Of a stretch of DNA of 64,000 nt, positions 42,855 to 54,409 are shown in pieces. The notes below the pieces were generated by a model. It made no database searches and was not told where the DNA came from. It saw nothing but the letters and a program-made list of their open reading frames with translations. The translations under genes and the position numbers were made by a program. Location: assembly GCA_900491605.1 (NCBI GenBank), contig UESW01004240.1:779588-843587 (forward strand), read 5' to 3'. Numbering within the stretch: the stretch's first letter is position 1; the number at the start of each line of letters is the position of its first letter. The DNA comes from Calamus simplicifolius (taxonomy: Eukaryota; Streptophyta; Magnoliopsida; Arecales; Arecaceae).

Positions 42855-44840
42855 TGTCGCGCGGTCGCCGTGCCTTGTGGGTAAGGCTCCTTTGGGGCGG
42901 CGGTTAGGGAATCGCCACGTAGCAAATTCCGGTTTTCACGGCATTTATGGAGGCGGTTCCGGGCGCCTCGGGCGAGATGCCTTATCTCCTCTTGAGGCGG
43001 TTTCCTTAGGGAGGAAGCAAAGTCGAAACGATACCATTCCCCTTCGCAGTGTTCCTTTGTTTCTTCTAGAGGGATTTGTTTTCACATATTCTCTGCAATC
43101 TTGCTCGATGCTCCTTCCGGCGAGCAGAATGATGAGCCCCGACAACATGGTTTCGGAAGTCACTGCTGAGGAACTGGGGAAACTTCGTCTGAAATATAGC
43201 ATTCCCTCGGATATCCTCCTACGATTGCCGGGGCCCGAGCTTAGGGTTTCGCAAGAACTGGAGCATGGCATCTTTCTTTACGAAGATAGTCTGAAGGCGG
43301 GCCTCCGGTTTCCTCTCCATCCCTTGGTGAAGGAGATCATTAGGTTCTACAACATCTGTCCGATGATGGTAGCCCCCAACAGCTGGCGGAGCATCATCGG
43401 GTTTATCTCGATGTGTAGCCAAGTGAAGGTAACAGCAACTCTGCCCTTATTCCGTGCTTGCTACCACCTGATACCTGGGAGGAAATCAGAGTGGCCTTAC
43501 ATTGGTCCCCGGAGGTCATTCAAGACAATCATGGATAAACTGTCATCCATAAAGGGATGGAAGATCCAATTCTTTATCGCTGAAGGGAACGTTGATTTCG
43601 ATTTTCCCCGAGGATGGGAAAACTTTGTCCGGGATGTGGAAGCACATCCGACTTTATCTGAACAAGAGGAGGAGGATCTAGAAGCCTTCCGTGATGACAG
43701 GACGTTCTTGACCAACGATTTGCTGTCTGAGGAGGCTCTCTTCGCCGTTGGGCTTAGCCCCCTCGACCCGCATGGTGGGTCATTTTATTTTCTCGTTGGT
43801 TTTACTCGAGTAAAGGTATCTCGGTCTGACCGCTTGTTCTCTGTTCTTGCAACCAAGAAGTCTGAGCTATCGGGTCGCATAAAGAAAGGGACAAGCAAGC
43901 GCCTAAGTGAGAGCAGCGGTGGAGAGAAACGCAGGCCTGAGAAGAGGGCTCGCTTCTCCGAAGAGCGCTCGCCGGAGGTTGGGGTAACCACGGTGGGGGC
44001 ATTGAAAATAGAGGAGGAGCCAAAGAGGACTGCTGAGATCCCTTGTCCCCCAGTGGTGAAAATAGTAGACAGCTCGGACGAGACTCCGTTGGCTTGTCCG
44101 GACGCCCCTCCTTTGGAAGATGAGCCAATGGCTGGCTCGGCTGAGGTCGGTGCCCCTGAGGGCTCTCCTCCGAATGAAGAAATATCCCTAGCCCTGGCAG
44201 GATGACAGGAAGGGGCGACTGCAACCGTCGGGGCTCAAGAAGAGCTTTCTATTGGAGGGCCCCCCTCAGAGGGATTTAGAGGCGGTGACGCTGGGTCGGT
44301 TGCAGCAGAGACTCGCGAGGAGCTTATGATTGGAGAACCTCTTCCTGGCGAGGTTGGAGCAACTGACGAACAGACTGAAGACTTGGCGGAGCCCGCAGGG
44401 GAAGAGCGGGTGCCTGCGACCGAGGGAAGAAATCCGGATGAGGGGATAGGGCAAGAAGAGAATCTTGCAGTCGGAGCCTCCTCCACAAAAGCTTCGGGAA
44501 AACCAATGCTTGGGCTGGCCGAGTTATCCGAGGAAGGCCAGGTTAGAATTCTGCTGGAGGAGGCTGAGAGATCAAAGGTTTCTCAATCGAAGGTTGCCCG
44601 GATCGATCCTTCGGGCGGGGATGGTCAGCCTAGTAGCCCGGACTCGGCCATCGAAGCGGCATTTGCTGCCCTAATAAGGTTGGTACTATACCCGGGCATG
44701 GATCCTTCGGCGGATAAGTTCGCAGACCTGGACCTTATCGATACCACATTCGGCCAGCGAACGTGGTGAAGGATATCCACCTTCTTCCTGAGATCAACAA
44801 TTCCACCCTCATGGGGCTAGTCAGGTCTTACGTCTCCCGG

Positions 44841-44918
44841 GTAAGTTACTATTCCCGAGTAGCAAATGCTTCCTGGTTAGCTCGGTCGTGCTTTCCTCAT
44901 TTGAGTTTCATTTTGCAG
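44841..44918 (+). other. intron in the antisense gene
   Basis: GTAAGT donor after TCCCGG, a T-rich 3' part and TTTTGCAG acceptor; 78 bp, phase 0, no stop inside, so retention would also keep the frame. Confidence 0.65.
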
Positions 44919-45550
44919 AGTGCTTTGGTTACCAGGGCACTGTGCTGGCGCTTGAGCCTGGCAACAGGGGCCAGCATCCAGGTTAGGAGAGTTAGCGCCG
45001 AGCTTCAATCGCGGGCGGAGGCGTCTGACACATTTGAGCAACTTCTGGGCACCGGTAATGAGAATCTGGCGAGGATGAAGGTATTGCATCAGGCTGCCCA
45101 AGGTGACGTGTCCAAGCTAGAGCTTGAAGTGAAGGAGCTACGTGGGCTCCTGGCGAAGTGTGACGACGCATGCTCGGAGCTATCTCGGATCAAATCCAGA
45201 CATTCTGAAGAAATGGAAACTGTTAAGAAATAGTTTAACAAAAATCTAAGTAGGCAGAGGAGAGAGGCCGTCGAAAAGAGAGTCGCCTGAGCAGAATGCT
45301 TGGCAAAGTGGCGGAGAAGATACGACGGCGTGACCGTGACATTGCCGATAGGGACGGCAATATCAAATGGCACCAGGAAAAGATAACCCTGCTCGACAAC
45401 AAGCTCTCCCAAGCCTAGAAAGAAGCTGATGATAGGCAGTCGAAGATCAATGACCTCAAGAGCAGAATCGAGCTAATTAGGGCTGATAAATTGAGGACCA
45501 TTGACGAGGTCGAAGAGCTAACTAAGAAGTTAGCTTGGCAGGAGGAGGAG

Positions 45551-45650
45551 GTATGGTCCTACCCCCCCCCCCCCCCCCCCCCTTTTTTTTTTAGCTTCCT
45601 TTACTAGCTCATCGTGGCATTGGCTAACTCTGTTTTTACATATGAAAAAG
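45551..45650 (+). other. second intron in the antisense gene, with poly-C/poly-T tract
   Basis: GTATGG donor after GAGGAG, a run of about 21 C and 10 T at 45562-45592, then an AAAAAG acceptor before GTGGAGCTGGAG. Coding-like coiled-coil sequence lies on both sides. Confidence 0.5.
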
Positions 45651-46685
45651 GTGGAGCTGGAGAATCAAAACAAGACGCAGACCTTGCAAGGGGAATTGGC
45701 CTCTAGTCGAGGAAGGAACTCGGAGCTCGAGAGGCGGGTCAGCGAGTCCGAGGAGTAGGTTGCTCTACTGCGGAATCGAGCTACTAAAACTGAGGGGCAG
45801 GTTGCCCTATTGCGGAATCAAGCTGCTGAAGCTGAGGGGCAGGTTGCCTCACTACGGAGCAAAGTGGCTGAAACTGAAATGCGGTTCGCTTTGTTCAGGG
45901 GCGAACAAGATGCAACTTGCGCCGACGCCTTCCAGCTCGGTGTGGAGGACACTTGAAGTAAGATATCCAAGGAGCATTCAGAATGGGACCTCTCCTTCTT
46001 TGATGTTGGAACCTTCGAAGCTTGCTCTCCAGGGGTTGAAGAGGACGAGTATGACGATATTTCAGATGCCGATCCTGACGTTGCTCCGGGTGCCAGTGAG
46101 GCCACGGCCCCTGAAGGGCATACTTGTCATATCACCGGGGAAACAACAGTGTTTGAAAAGGGCGAGACAAGTCAAGCTCCCCCGAATGTCACCGAGGAAG
46201 CTGCCGAGGCCGCTGGGACCGTTCCTAACCCTGATTCTTAAGGGTTATCAGTATGCTTTTGTTTTTGTTTTTGTTTTTTTTAACTTGTAACTCGGTTGGA
46301 GTCTTTAATGAATGAGCCTTTCATCTTTATTCAATGGCATTTTTCGGACGATCTCTTGTCTCAAGTTTTTCCTCGACCGCGAGCAACCTATGGCTTATTT
46401 GAGCCGCTTGGTTGGTTTAGCTCGGATTTGAGCGAACATCTTGGTCGAGGCCAAGGTAGTCCGACTTATCAAGGGCGAAGACGTGGTGCACCTTCGATAA
46501 AAAAGGGGGTTTTATCCCGAGAAAGGGGGTTTGTTAACTTTCCCATCGCCATTTTCTTATTCTTTGCGGTGCGGAGGGAGCAAATCCTCGCTTCTTGCGA
46601 GTGGCCACTGAAGTTACGACATGTGGCGAGGCTTTATGGGTGGCACCGGAGCCGATGGCTCGGGCATCGGGGCACTCGCCCAAAG

Positions 46686-46693
46686 TAGTTTAA
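46686..46693 (+). promoter_or_regulatory. TATA-like box before small antisense ORF 1
   Basis: GTTTAAATA around 46688-46696, about 80 bp upstream of the ATG at 46773. The paralogous ORF at 60283 has the same GGTTTAAATA phrase at the same distance. Confidence 0.45.
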
Positions 46694-46772
46694 ATACCAA
46701 TGGGTGGTAGGCCATTGTTAACTGCTTCCTCTGCCGATCTTTTGTTGGTTTATCTAAACTTGTGATAGCAAG

Positions 46773-47117
46773 ATGGCTTTCGAGGATGGAGGGAGGTCAG
46801 CCGAAGCATCAGTCAACGGTGTCAACGCCCATTGGGGAACCCGTAGGGGCCGCACTAAGGCGATCATCGACGGGGAAGTCCTGGCCTTATCGCTTGCGAG
46901 CCATGAGCAACTTCAAAAGGCAGCTGAGCAATACATGGTTGCCTCTACCAGGGAGATCCTGCGCCTTCGTAAGACCAATGATCGGTTGGAAAGGAAGGTG
47001 GCATCCCTTCAACAGCAGTTGGGCAAGCCGGTTCTGCGACGAGGGGAGGGCTCAGCAGATCCCGAAGAGAATGACGAGCCCCTGCGAGGGCCGATGTATT
47101 TTTCTTTCCTTTTGTAG
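46773..47117 (+). CDS. small antisense ORF 1 of gypsy-2
   Basis: 114 codons from ATG (MAFEDGGRSAEASVNG). The core LASHEQLQKAAEQYMVASTR is followed by a coiled-coil-like ILRLRKTNDRLERKVASLQQ and an acidic end. No known domain. It is clearly homologous to the ORF at 60283-60594 (ASHEQLQ, VSTRE/ASTRE, KIASLRQK/KVASLQQQ, RGESS/RGEGS). A short unannotated helical protein made from the strand opposite to gag-pol; function unknown. Confidence 0.55.
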   Translation: MAFEDGGRSAEASVNGVNAHWGTRRGRTKAIIDGEVLALSLASHEQLQKAAEQYMVASTREILRLRKTNDRLERKVASLQQQLGKPVLRRGEGSADPEENDEPLRGPMYFSFLL

Positions 47118-48887
47118 CCCTTTTATGATGAATGAAAAGAACAACTTCTGTAGCTTTCGTGTTTGCTGCTGTTTTGAGATGCTTGTTTTCATCATGCAAG
47201 TCTCATAAGCGATTCACTCCCTTGGAGGATTTTTGGCCATCTTGGCAAGATTCAAGGTATAGCGCTCATGCTTTAGCCGAGGTACAAAGAGTGCTTCGTT
47301 ATCGATGAGATAAAGGCAGCTATCTCTGTCCGAATCGGGGTGTGGGATAACACTCAGTCATGCTGGACTGAAGATAGATACTTCGGTTTGTTCCGAAGTA
47401 TGGAAGCAGCTTTGGCCTTGGAGGGGAGCATAAGGCAATGTCTTGGTTCATGCCTGGATACGACAGGCAGTTGGGCCAAAGCAGAGGATATTGAAGCGTC
47501 CTTATCGAGGAGTACTTGGCCTTTGCACCTCTTTATTGCTCTGTCAGTGCCTTGTCTTTTCCAAGGCAAGTCGACCTTTGTTCTGCCGAAGTAGATAGTA
47601 CGGCTCTGTAGCCAGCAAAAGGTTTCCTCGGTGCTTTCCAAAGGGGCTTTTATTATATCGATTTTTTTCAATGCGGGTCATTTTAGCGTATGATGCAAGC
47701 ACTTATCTGCATTGGAGGACGTCAGTTTCACGGGACGATCTCTCAGGTCTGCCCGTATCCGTAAGACCGGCGGGCGATTTTTTGCATTTAAGACCCATGA
47801 TCCGCGATCAGAGAAAATCTTTTGGTGTGCGTCATGGTTCGGGTGACGTTTGGTGTGCAACGAGGGGCGTTGTCTTCATCCCAGGAGGCCACGTGGTGGC
47901 GTGGATTAGGCATTTTGAATCTCGGGGCTTTCTGCCTTGATAGTTGCTCTTGATCCATTCTGCCTATGAAAAGGGGAGGAAGGGGCCGTGTTAGGCCATC
48001 CCCAAAACTTTCTTCTCTGTGTTCGTAGAAATTTTTTTTATGATGGCTGCGTCCCAGAGGCTGAGAGTGGGAGGACCGATTTTTCTTTTTGTAAGTTGTC
48101 TTCCTCCGGACAGCAGGGGTGATGAAGGAGCCGCTGAAGAGCAGCTCGTCCTCAAGGGATGAGTTTCGGAGATCATATGGAGAGTGCACAGGAGGGCCGC
48201 AGAGATCACATAGAGAGCGCACATATGCGCTTCCTGTGTGTACTTTGTGGCTTGCTACGGGGGACGCAGGAAAGGAAGTGCCTAGGCACCCCCGTAGCAC
48301 GCATGGAGGCTTCCTTCTCCATCGGGCTGGATTCTCGTCTCTTCTCTGAGGGAAATCCTTGCCACGGGAAGGGGGAGCTGAGAGCAGCGTGGGGCTGATG
48401 GTCCCCTAGCTCTCTCAATCGGGCAGCGGCCTGCAACCCAGCATTCCACCTGGGGGGAGCTGGTTAGTTTGCCCGATTCCTCAGAATCAGCATCCATGGG
48501 TTATGCCTCCTTTTGGATCTCTTAATTCATCCGGAGGGACCGTGGGAGGCTGGCTTTGCCACTTATCAGGGCGAGCTGGCTGGTTTGTCTGATTTGTCTG
48601 ATTTCTTAGGTCAGACGCCGAAGTATCATCGTTAACCGAAGCTGACTGGAGCAGTTCGGCCGAGCTATTTACTCGTTTTCATTTTCTGTGCTTTGATGCA
48701 CTTGTAACTCCTCTCATGAAGTTGTAACTTTTCTTTTGATGAGGAAATAAAGAAATTTTTCATTCCTTCTTTCTTTAGCTTCTGCCTCTTTTGTGCTGGG
48801 GAGTTGTTACTCCTATATTGCGTCTTTTATGTTGCAGCATATTTCGGCAGCACTATCGCGGCTTAGTCCTTGCTAAGGCCAAGATAC
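47118..48887. other. gypsy-2 noncoding internal region
   Basis: Several accidental frames on both strands overlap here and none has a domain or a homologue in this window. A purine/pyrimidine-mixed GC-rich stretch (48120-48500) contains short GATCATATGGAGAGTGCACA-like repeats (near 48170 and 48204). Confidence 0.5.
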
Positions 48888-49085
48888 GAAGATATTGCTC
48901 AGTCCGGCCGAGGCTTGTAAGCTGCCCAAATCCGGAGGAAGTTTTGGAGATCATTCGATTCGGTCGGGGCTTGCAAGCTGCCCGAATCCGGAGGAAGTTT
49001 TGGAGATCATTCGGTTCAGCCGAGGCTTGCAAGCTACCCAAATCCGAACGAAATTTTGGAGACCGCTTGGTCCGGCTGTGATATG
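48888..49085. repeat. 57-bp tandem repeat after small ORF 1
   Basis: Three and a half copies (GGCTTGTAAGCTGCCCAAAT, CCGGAGGAAGTTTTGGAGAT, CATTCGGTTCAGCCGA); starts at about 48911, 48968, 49025. The GGCTTGTAAGCTGCCCGAAT core is the same as in the 56-bp array at 60719-61735. Confidence 0.9.
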
Positions 49086-49247
49086 CTATTCCGACCATAG
49101 CTCGGCCCAATTGAGGCACGTAGATTTTGCTCAGGCTCGATCATCGCCGAGGATTATAATATTTTATTCAGCCTTGGTGTAGACTGTCAGAGAGGATAAG
49201 GGTCACCCAATTGATGCATGGGGCGCCCAAAGTTTACGATTTGGTTA

Positions 49248-51392
49248 TGTTGACCCCATATTGATTTTGATGATTACAAAATAGTTAGGCAACTCTAAGC
49301 TTGATATAGGGAAGTTCGGTCGCCTTGCAAGTAAGTATCTGCATGCAAAATTTCATTGGTAAGAAAGTACTTCGTTTAATTAGCTTTGAATATTGTTTAT
49401 TAGCTTGAGAGTTAACTGGTTAGCTAGCTTGTTATTCCATTTAGCTAACTGGCACGACTTTCAGCTAACTGGAAAACATTCTCAGTGCTTGGGCCGAACG
49501 TCATTGTATTTTAGCTAGCTGGTTAGCTAGCTGGAGATCCTTCAGCTAACTAATCTTCACATCTCTGTAAGTTGGCCGAACGCTCTCCTTTTCTAGCTAA
49601 CTGGTTAGCTAGCTCGTGGTGCCCTAATAGCTAACTGGAATTTTCTTTTAGTTGCCTGGCCGAACTACCTCAAATTCTAGTTAACTGCTAAGCTAGCTGC
49701 CAGGTCTTCTAGCTAGCTGGCAGTTCCTTTAGCTAACTGCTTGGCTAACTATTGTATCATGGAGCTAACTGGTTAGTTAGCTATTCTTCACTGTAAGCAT
49801 GTGGCCGTGCGTTTTGAAATTTTAGTTAGCTGAAGAGCTAACTCCCTCTCTCCACTGGCCGTTTGCTTTCTCTGCTTAGCTAACTGGAAAGCTAGCTATG
49901 TTTTCGTTAGCTAACTGGAAAGCTAGCTATCTTTTCTTAGTTAGCTGGAGAGCTAACTAAGCTGGGCGGTTTCTATACTATTTTTTGAATTAGTTAGTTA
50001 GTGAGCTAACTGGCTATCTTTTAGCTAACTGAAGAGCTAACTCTTCATCTCCTATTATTTTTGCAGCCGAGAGGTTCTCACTTTTAGTTAGATGGGGAGC
50101 TAACTGGCATTCAACGGCACTTTCACCTGACTTTTTTGTTTTGCCTGTTAGTTAGCTGGAGAGCTAACTATCCATTGTTTAGTTAGCTGGTGAGCTAACT
50201 AAGTGTTCTGAACTTCTTTGTCCTGGTCATTGCTTTTTCTGTTAGTTAGCTAGAGAGCTAACTTGCAACCTGTTTAGCTAACTAATGAGCTACCTCTGGA
50301 CGTCCTTTTTCCACCTTGGCCTCTCTTGTGAGCTAGCTGACTAGCTAGCTGGGGACTTTTGCTTAAGCCTTGGCCGAATGGTTTCTTGCTTCAGCTGCCT
50401 GGAGTTATTCTTTCAGCCAACTACCGTCTGAGTTCTTGAGTTTGCTTTTCTTCTCTTACTCTCTCTCTATTGCTATTTTAAGCTATATTTAACTTTTGGA
50501 TTTTTGAATTTTTGCAGTGCTCTTCCTTCCTCAAATGGAGATCAGCATTCAATGCTTAAGGGAAATATTTATAACGGTTATATTTTCTTTTCATTTTTAT
50601 TTCCATTTGTTCATAATGTATCTAACGGATCTTTTCTTGTTGGATGATTATAAAAAGGTGGGATTTGAAGCACACCATGACGATTCAGAAAAGAGTTTTT
50701 AAAGAGAAAGAAAATTCAAGAAAAGAGCTCATATTGCATATTGTTGAGTGGTTGTTGCTGTGCATTCAAGTTCATTCATTGCTCCAAAAAGTCGTCCGGA
50801 TCTTTGAAGCTTTTCAAGCAATCAAGACTTCAGCTACTTCGACGTCGTTCATTTATTGCTGAGTTTATTGCTTCAAAAATTGTAAAGTTTATCTTTGAAT
50901 ATTTGCTCAAATTAGGAGCTGTCTATATTCTTGATAAATCTTGTATTAGGGTTAGAGATAACCCTAGTTTCTTGATTGGCTTCCTTGTGCCATTAAACAA
51001 GAGGACTAGCCGGGAAGGCTAGGGGATTGGCTTCCTTGTGCCGTAAAACAAGAGGACTAGCCGGGAAGGCTAGGGGATTTGGCTGCCTTGTGCCGTGAAA
51101 ACAAGAGGACTAGCCGGGGAAGGCTAGGGGTTGTAATCGTTGTGATACGATTAGTGAAATTCCCAAGGTTTTTGGGGAGTGGATGTAGGAGCCGAGTTTG
51201 GCACCGAACCACTATAAACCCTGCTGTGTTTGTGTTTGATTGATCTGTGTATTTTCTATTTGTGCACTCCACTACACCGCTGCAAATTAACTTTTGATTA
51301 AGCACATATCTGCGTTAGTCAATATCATCCATTGAATTAATTTTTAAAATACCCAATTCACCCCCCTCTTGGGCTACTACATCTGGGCAACA
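49248..51392 (+). repeat. 5' LTR of the Sirevirus element
   Basis: 2145 bp. It contains several dozen copies of AGCTAACT/AGTTAGCT motifs between 49400 and 50400, many paired as short inverted repeats (for example GTTAGCTGGAGAGCTAAC), a CTCTCT tract, and a tandem triplicate of a ~51-bp unit at 50978-51132. The end ATCTGGGCAACA borders the primer site. Confidence 0.95.
50978..51132. repeat. ~51-bp tandem triplication near the LTR end (5' LTR)
   Basis: Three copies of GGCTTCCTTGTGCCATTAAA and CAAGAGGACTAGCCGGGAAG with GCTAGGGGATT. The 3' LTR has the equivalent triplication at 59493-59655 with its own differences. Confidence 0.92.
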
Positions 51393-51394
51393 AG

Positions 51395-51406
51395 TGGTAT
51401 CAGAGC
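51395..51406 (+). promoter_or_regulatory. primer-binding site (initiator Met tRNA), Sirevirus element
   Basis: TGGTATCAGAGC two bases after the 5' LTR. Confidence 0.95.
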
Positions 51407-51467
51407 AGCGTGCTCTTGATTCCTATAGCTTTGATAAGCTTGGAGCTAAAGATCAGTAGTAATCCAA

Positions 51468-53025
51468 ATGGGATCTATGTTGACCGAAGGACAGTCAACT
51501 AATAGACCACCTTTGTTCAATGGAACAAATTACACTTATTGGAAAGCACGAATGAAAATATTCATTCAAGCACTTGATTATGATTTATGGGGAATCATAA
51601 TTAATGGACCTCACACACCCACTGTTAAGATTGATAATATTGATATTGCAAAGCCTGAATCTGAATGGGATGAGCAAGATAAGAAATTAGCTCAATTAAA
51701 TGCAAAAGCAATGAATGTTCTTTATTGTTCTCTTGATGCAAATGAGTTTAATCGTATATCTACATGCATGTCTGCTAAAGAGATTTGGGATAGACTTGAA
51801 GTTACCCATGAGGGTACTAACCAAGTCAAGGAATCCAAAATTAATATGCTTGTTCATAAGTATGAACTATTTAAAATGGATTCATCTGAAAATATCACTG
51901 ATATGTTTACTAGATTTACCGACATTATTAATGGTTTAAAAAGTTTGGGTAAGTCTTATGCTAACAGTGATCTTGTGAGAAAAATTTTGAGATCTTTGCC
52001 TAGATCATGGGAAGCAAAAGTCACAGCTATACAAGAAGCTAAAGACCTCAACAATCTATCACTTGAAGAATTGGTCGGATCTTTGATGACTCATGAACTA
52101 CAACAACGTCAACACATTGATGAAGACGATTCAAAGAAGAGAAGGACCATGGCATTGAAAGGTAATGTTCAAAATGAGGAAAGTGAAGATGAAACTAGTG
52201 AGAGTGAAAAAGATGATGATATGGCTCTCATCTCTAGAAAGTTCAAGAAATTTATGAAAGAAAAAGATTTGGAAAAAGAAAAATATTTACAAAGGAGATC
52301 ATAGCAAAGAAAAGAAAGTGAACCTCTATATGCTATGAGTGTAAGAAGCCTGGACATATCAAACCAGAATGTCCACTGTTGAAGAAAGGTTTTAAGAAAG
52401 TAAAGAAGAAGGCTATGTTGGCTACATGGAGTGACAGTGAAGCAACAAGTTCGGAAGAAGAAGAAAAGACTGAAGTTGCAAATGTATGCTTCATGGCTGA
52501 TGAAAATGAGGTAAGTCCTAGCTTTCTAGATGACTTTACTTTTGATGAATTGCATGGTGCTTTTATGAACTTGTAGATGATTTTGCTAAATTAAGTTCAA
52601 AGAATAAAGACTTGAGAAATGAAATTAAGGAACTTACTCTTGAAAAAGAAAGAATTTCAAATAACAATGATTCTTTACTAAAGGAAAACCAAGATTTGAA
52701 AGATGAAGTAAATAAATTAAAACCTATTATTGATAAATTTACTTTGAGTTCAGAAAAGTTAGAAATGATATTAAATAGTCAAAGGGCTGTTTACAATAGA
52801 GCTGGTCTTGGATACAATCCTATTAAAAGACAAAAATTTTTGAAAAATATTTATGTGCATGCTGATGATTCAACTAGAATTACTTGCTTTAAATGTGGTA
52901 AATTTGGACACAAAGCATATACTTGTCACACACACAAAGTTAAACAAATATGGGTTCCAAAAGGAACTATTTTAACTAACCCGAAAGGACCCAAGAAAGC
53001 TTGGGTACCTAAGAGCAAAACTTAA
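51468..53025 (+). pseudogene. Sirevirus Gag (frameshifted)
   Basis: Open frame 51468-52304 (278 codons) carries the UBN2 gag domain (PPLFNGTNYTYWKARMKIFI near residue 12; CMSAKEIWDRLEVTHEGT). Frame changes near 52294 and 52320 lead to a CCHC knuckle at 52331-52372 (CYECKKPGHIKPEC). Another frame change near 52570 leads to the coiled-coil block 52612-53025 (RNEIKELTLEKERISNNN, LKDEVNKLKPIIDKF) with a second knuckle CFKCGKFGHKAYTC and a WVPKGT/WVPKSKT end. The long C-terminal coiled coil is a Sirevirus hallmark. Gag builds the particle. Confidence 0.85.
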
Positions 53026-53027
53026 AA

Positions 53028-53522
53028 TTGTGTATGCAGGTGTGTCTTGCAACCCGAGCAACTAAAAGACAATGGTACTTGGATAGCGGGTGTTCAAGAC
53101 ACATGACGGGTGATGAGTCTCAATTCATCACTTTAGAGGCAAAAGATGGAGGTGTTGTTACTTTTGGTGATAATGGCCAAGGAAAAATTATTGGCATTGG
53201 AAAAATAGGTATCACACCTCATACTTTTATTGACAATGTCTTACTTGTGAAAGGTTTAAAGCATAATTTACTAAGTATCAGTCAATTATGTGATAAAGGA
53301 TTTAAAGTTACATTTGAATCATCTTTATGCATTGTTAAAAATCCTACTAATGATAATCTGAAATTTGTTGGTCATAGGCATGGTAATATCTACATTGTTG
53401 ATTTAAATGATTTGAATGATAGAAATGTTGATTGCCTAGTTGCTATGAATAATAAAACTGATAATAGTTGGTTATGGCATCGTAGGCTAGCTCATGCAAG
53501 CATGGATTATTATCTAAACTAA
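53028..53522 (+). pseudogene. Sirevirus protease and gag-pre-integrase part
   Basis: 164 open codons. The protease motif is WYLDSGCSRHMTG near residue 17, and the open frame ends in the LWHRRLAHASMD pre-integrase block. A frame change at about 53512 moves the rest to another frame. Separated from gag by a TAA at 53023-53025. Confidence 0.85.
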
Positions 53523-54409
53523 TCAAAAAGGATTTAGTAAATGGTTTGCCAAAACTCTTTTTGAAAAAGATAAAATCTGTGATGCTTGTCAATTTGGAAA
53601 ACAAACTCGAGTATCTTTTAAATCGAAAAATGTGATTTCAACCACTAGACCTTTAGAACTCTTGCACATGGATTTATTCGGTCCTACAAGAACAACTAGT
53701 CTAGGAGGAAAAAGATATGGTTTTGTCATAATTGATGATTTCTCTCGTTTTACATGGGTTTTATTCTTAGCCAGTAAAGATGAAGCATTTCCATCATTTC
53801 AAAAATTATTTAAAAGAATTACAAATGAAAAGAATTCTTCTGTTTTATCGATACGAAGTGATCATGGAAAAGAATTTGAAAATCAATATTTTGAAAATTT
53901 TTGTAATGAAAATGGAATTGAACATAATTTTTCTGCACCCAGAACACCTCAACAAAATGGAGTAGTAGAAAGAAAAACAGAACTTTAGAAGAAATGGCTC
54001 GTACCATGTTGTGTGAAAGCAATCTCCCAAAATATTTTTGGGCTGAAGCAATTAACACTGCATGTTATGTTTTAAATCGTGCATTAATTAGACCTGTTTT
54101 GAAAAAGACTCCTTATGAACTTTGGAAAGGAAGAAAACCTAATATCGGTTATTTTCATGTCTTTGGATGTCGCTGCTTTGTTTTGAATAACGGAAAAATA
54201 AATCTTGATAAATTTGATGCTAAATCTGACGAAGGGATTTTTCTTGGTTATTCATTGCATAGTAGAGCTTTTAGAGTTTTTAACAAAAAGACATTGGTAG
54301 TTGAAGAATCTATTCATGTATATTTGATGAAACTAATGATCTTCCCTTAAGGAAGAGAAAAGGTATAGTTGATGCAGATGAAATTGAAGATCAACTCAAA
54401 GACATCACC
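53523..54409 (+). pseudogene. Sirevirus integrase (frameshifted)
   Basis: Zinc-domain end CDACQFGKQTRVSF precedes the core: HMDLFGPTRTTSL, FVIIDDFSRFTWVLF, then RSDHGKEFEN and a VVERK block before a frame change at about 53970. The continuation, 53994-54350, reads MARTMLCESNLPKYFWAEA and TPYELWKGRKPN to GIFLGYS. A final frame change near 54330 leads into the next open frame. The D-D-E residues are present but split. Confidence 0.85.

Larger units (their letters stand above)
43108..46241 (+). pseudogene. antisense gene of gypsy-2, 'putative gypsy-type transposon' (PF04195-like) protein
   Basis: Plus-strand gene opposite to gag-pol. From ATG 43108 a frame runs to 44769 with one TGA at 44203. 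It holds the plant-specific domain seen in many plant genomes as 'putative gypsy type transposon' (LGKLRLKYSIPSDILLRLPG, LKAGLRFPLHPLVKEIIRFY, NSWRSIIGFI, RKSEWPYIGPRRS). An acidic, low-complexity middle follows. The frame continues at 44763-45233 with a 78-bp GT-AG intron (44841-44918), then a second intron (about 45551-45650) and a coiled-coil region with repeats (VALLRNRAT, VALLRNQAA, VASLRSKVA), ending at TAA 46241. Further stops at 45756 and 45954 and decay near 45233-45290. Function unknown; a structural or regulatory role is only speculation. Confidence 0.72.

Noticed and set aside
42877..43107. Extension of the antisense gene frame upstream of 43108
   Set aside because: It opens with a non-ATG codon and has no domain; the first good ATG with conserved sequence after it is at 43108.
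46296..46688. 130-codon plus-strand frame in gypsy-2
   Set aside because: No homologue in the window and no domain; lies between antisense genes and is probably 3' UTR and promoter.
47340..48497. Several 70-170-codon frames on both strands
   Set aside because: Overlapping frames in GC-balanced sequence, no domain, none repeated in the second module.
49400..50400. Palindromic AGCTAACT field as an operator array or satellite
   Set aside because: Present in both LTRs of a bounded Sirevirus element, so it is LTR sequence.
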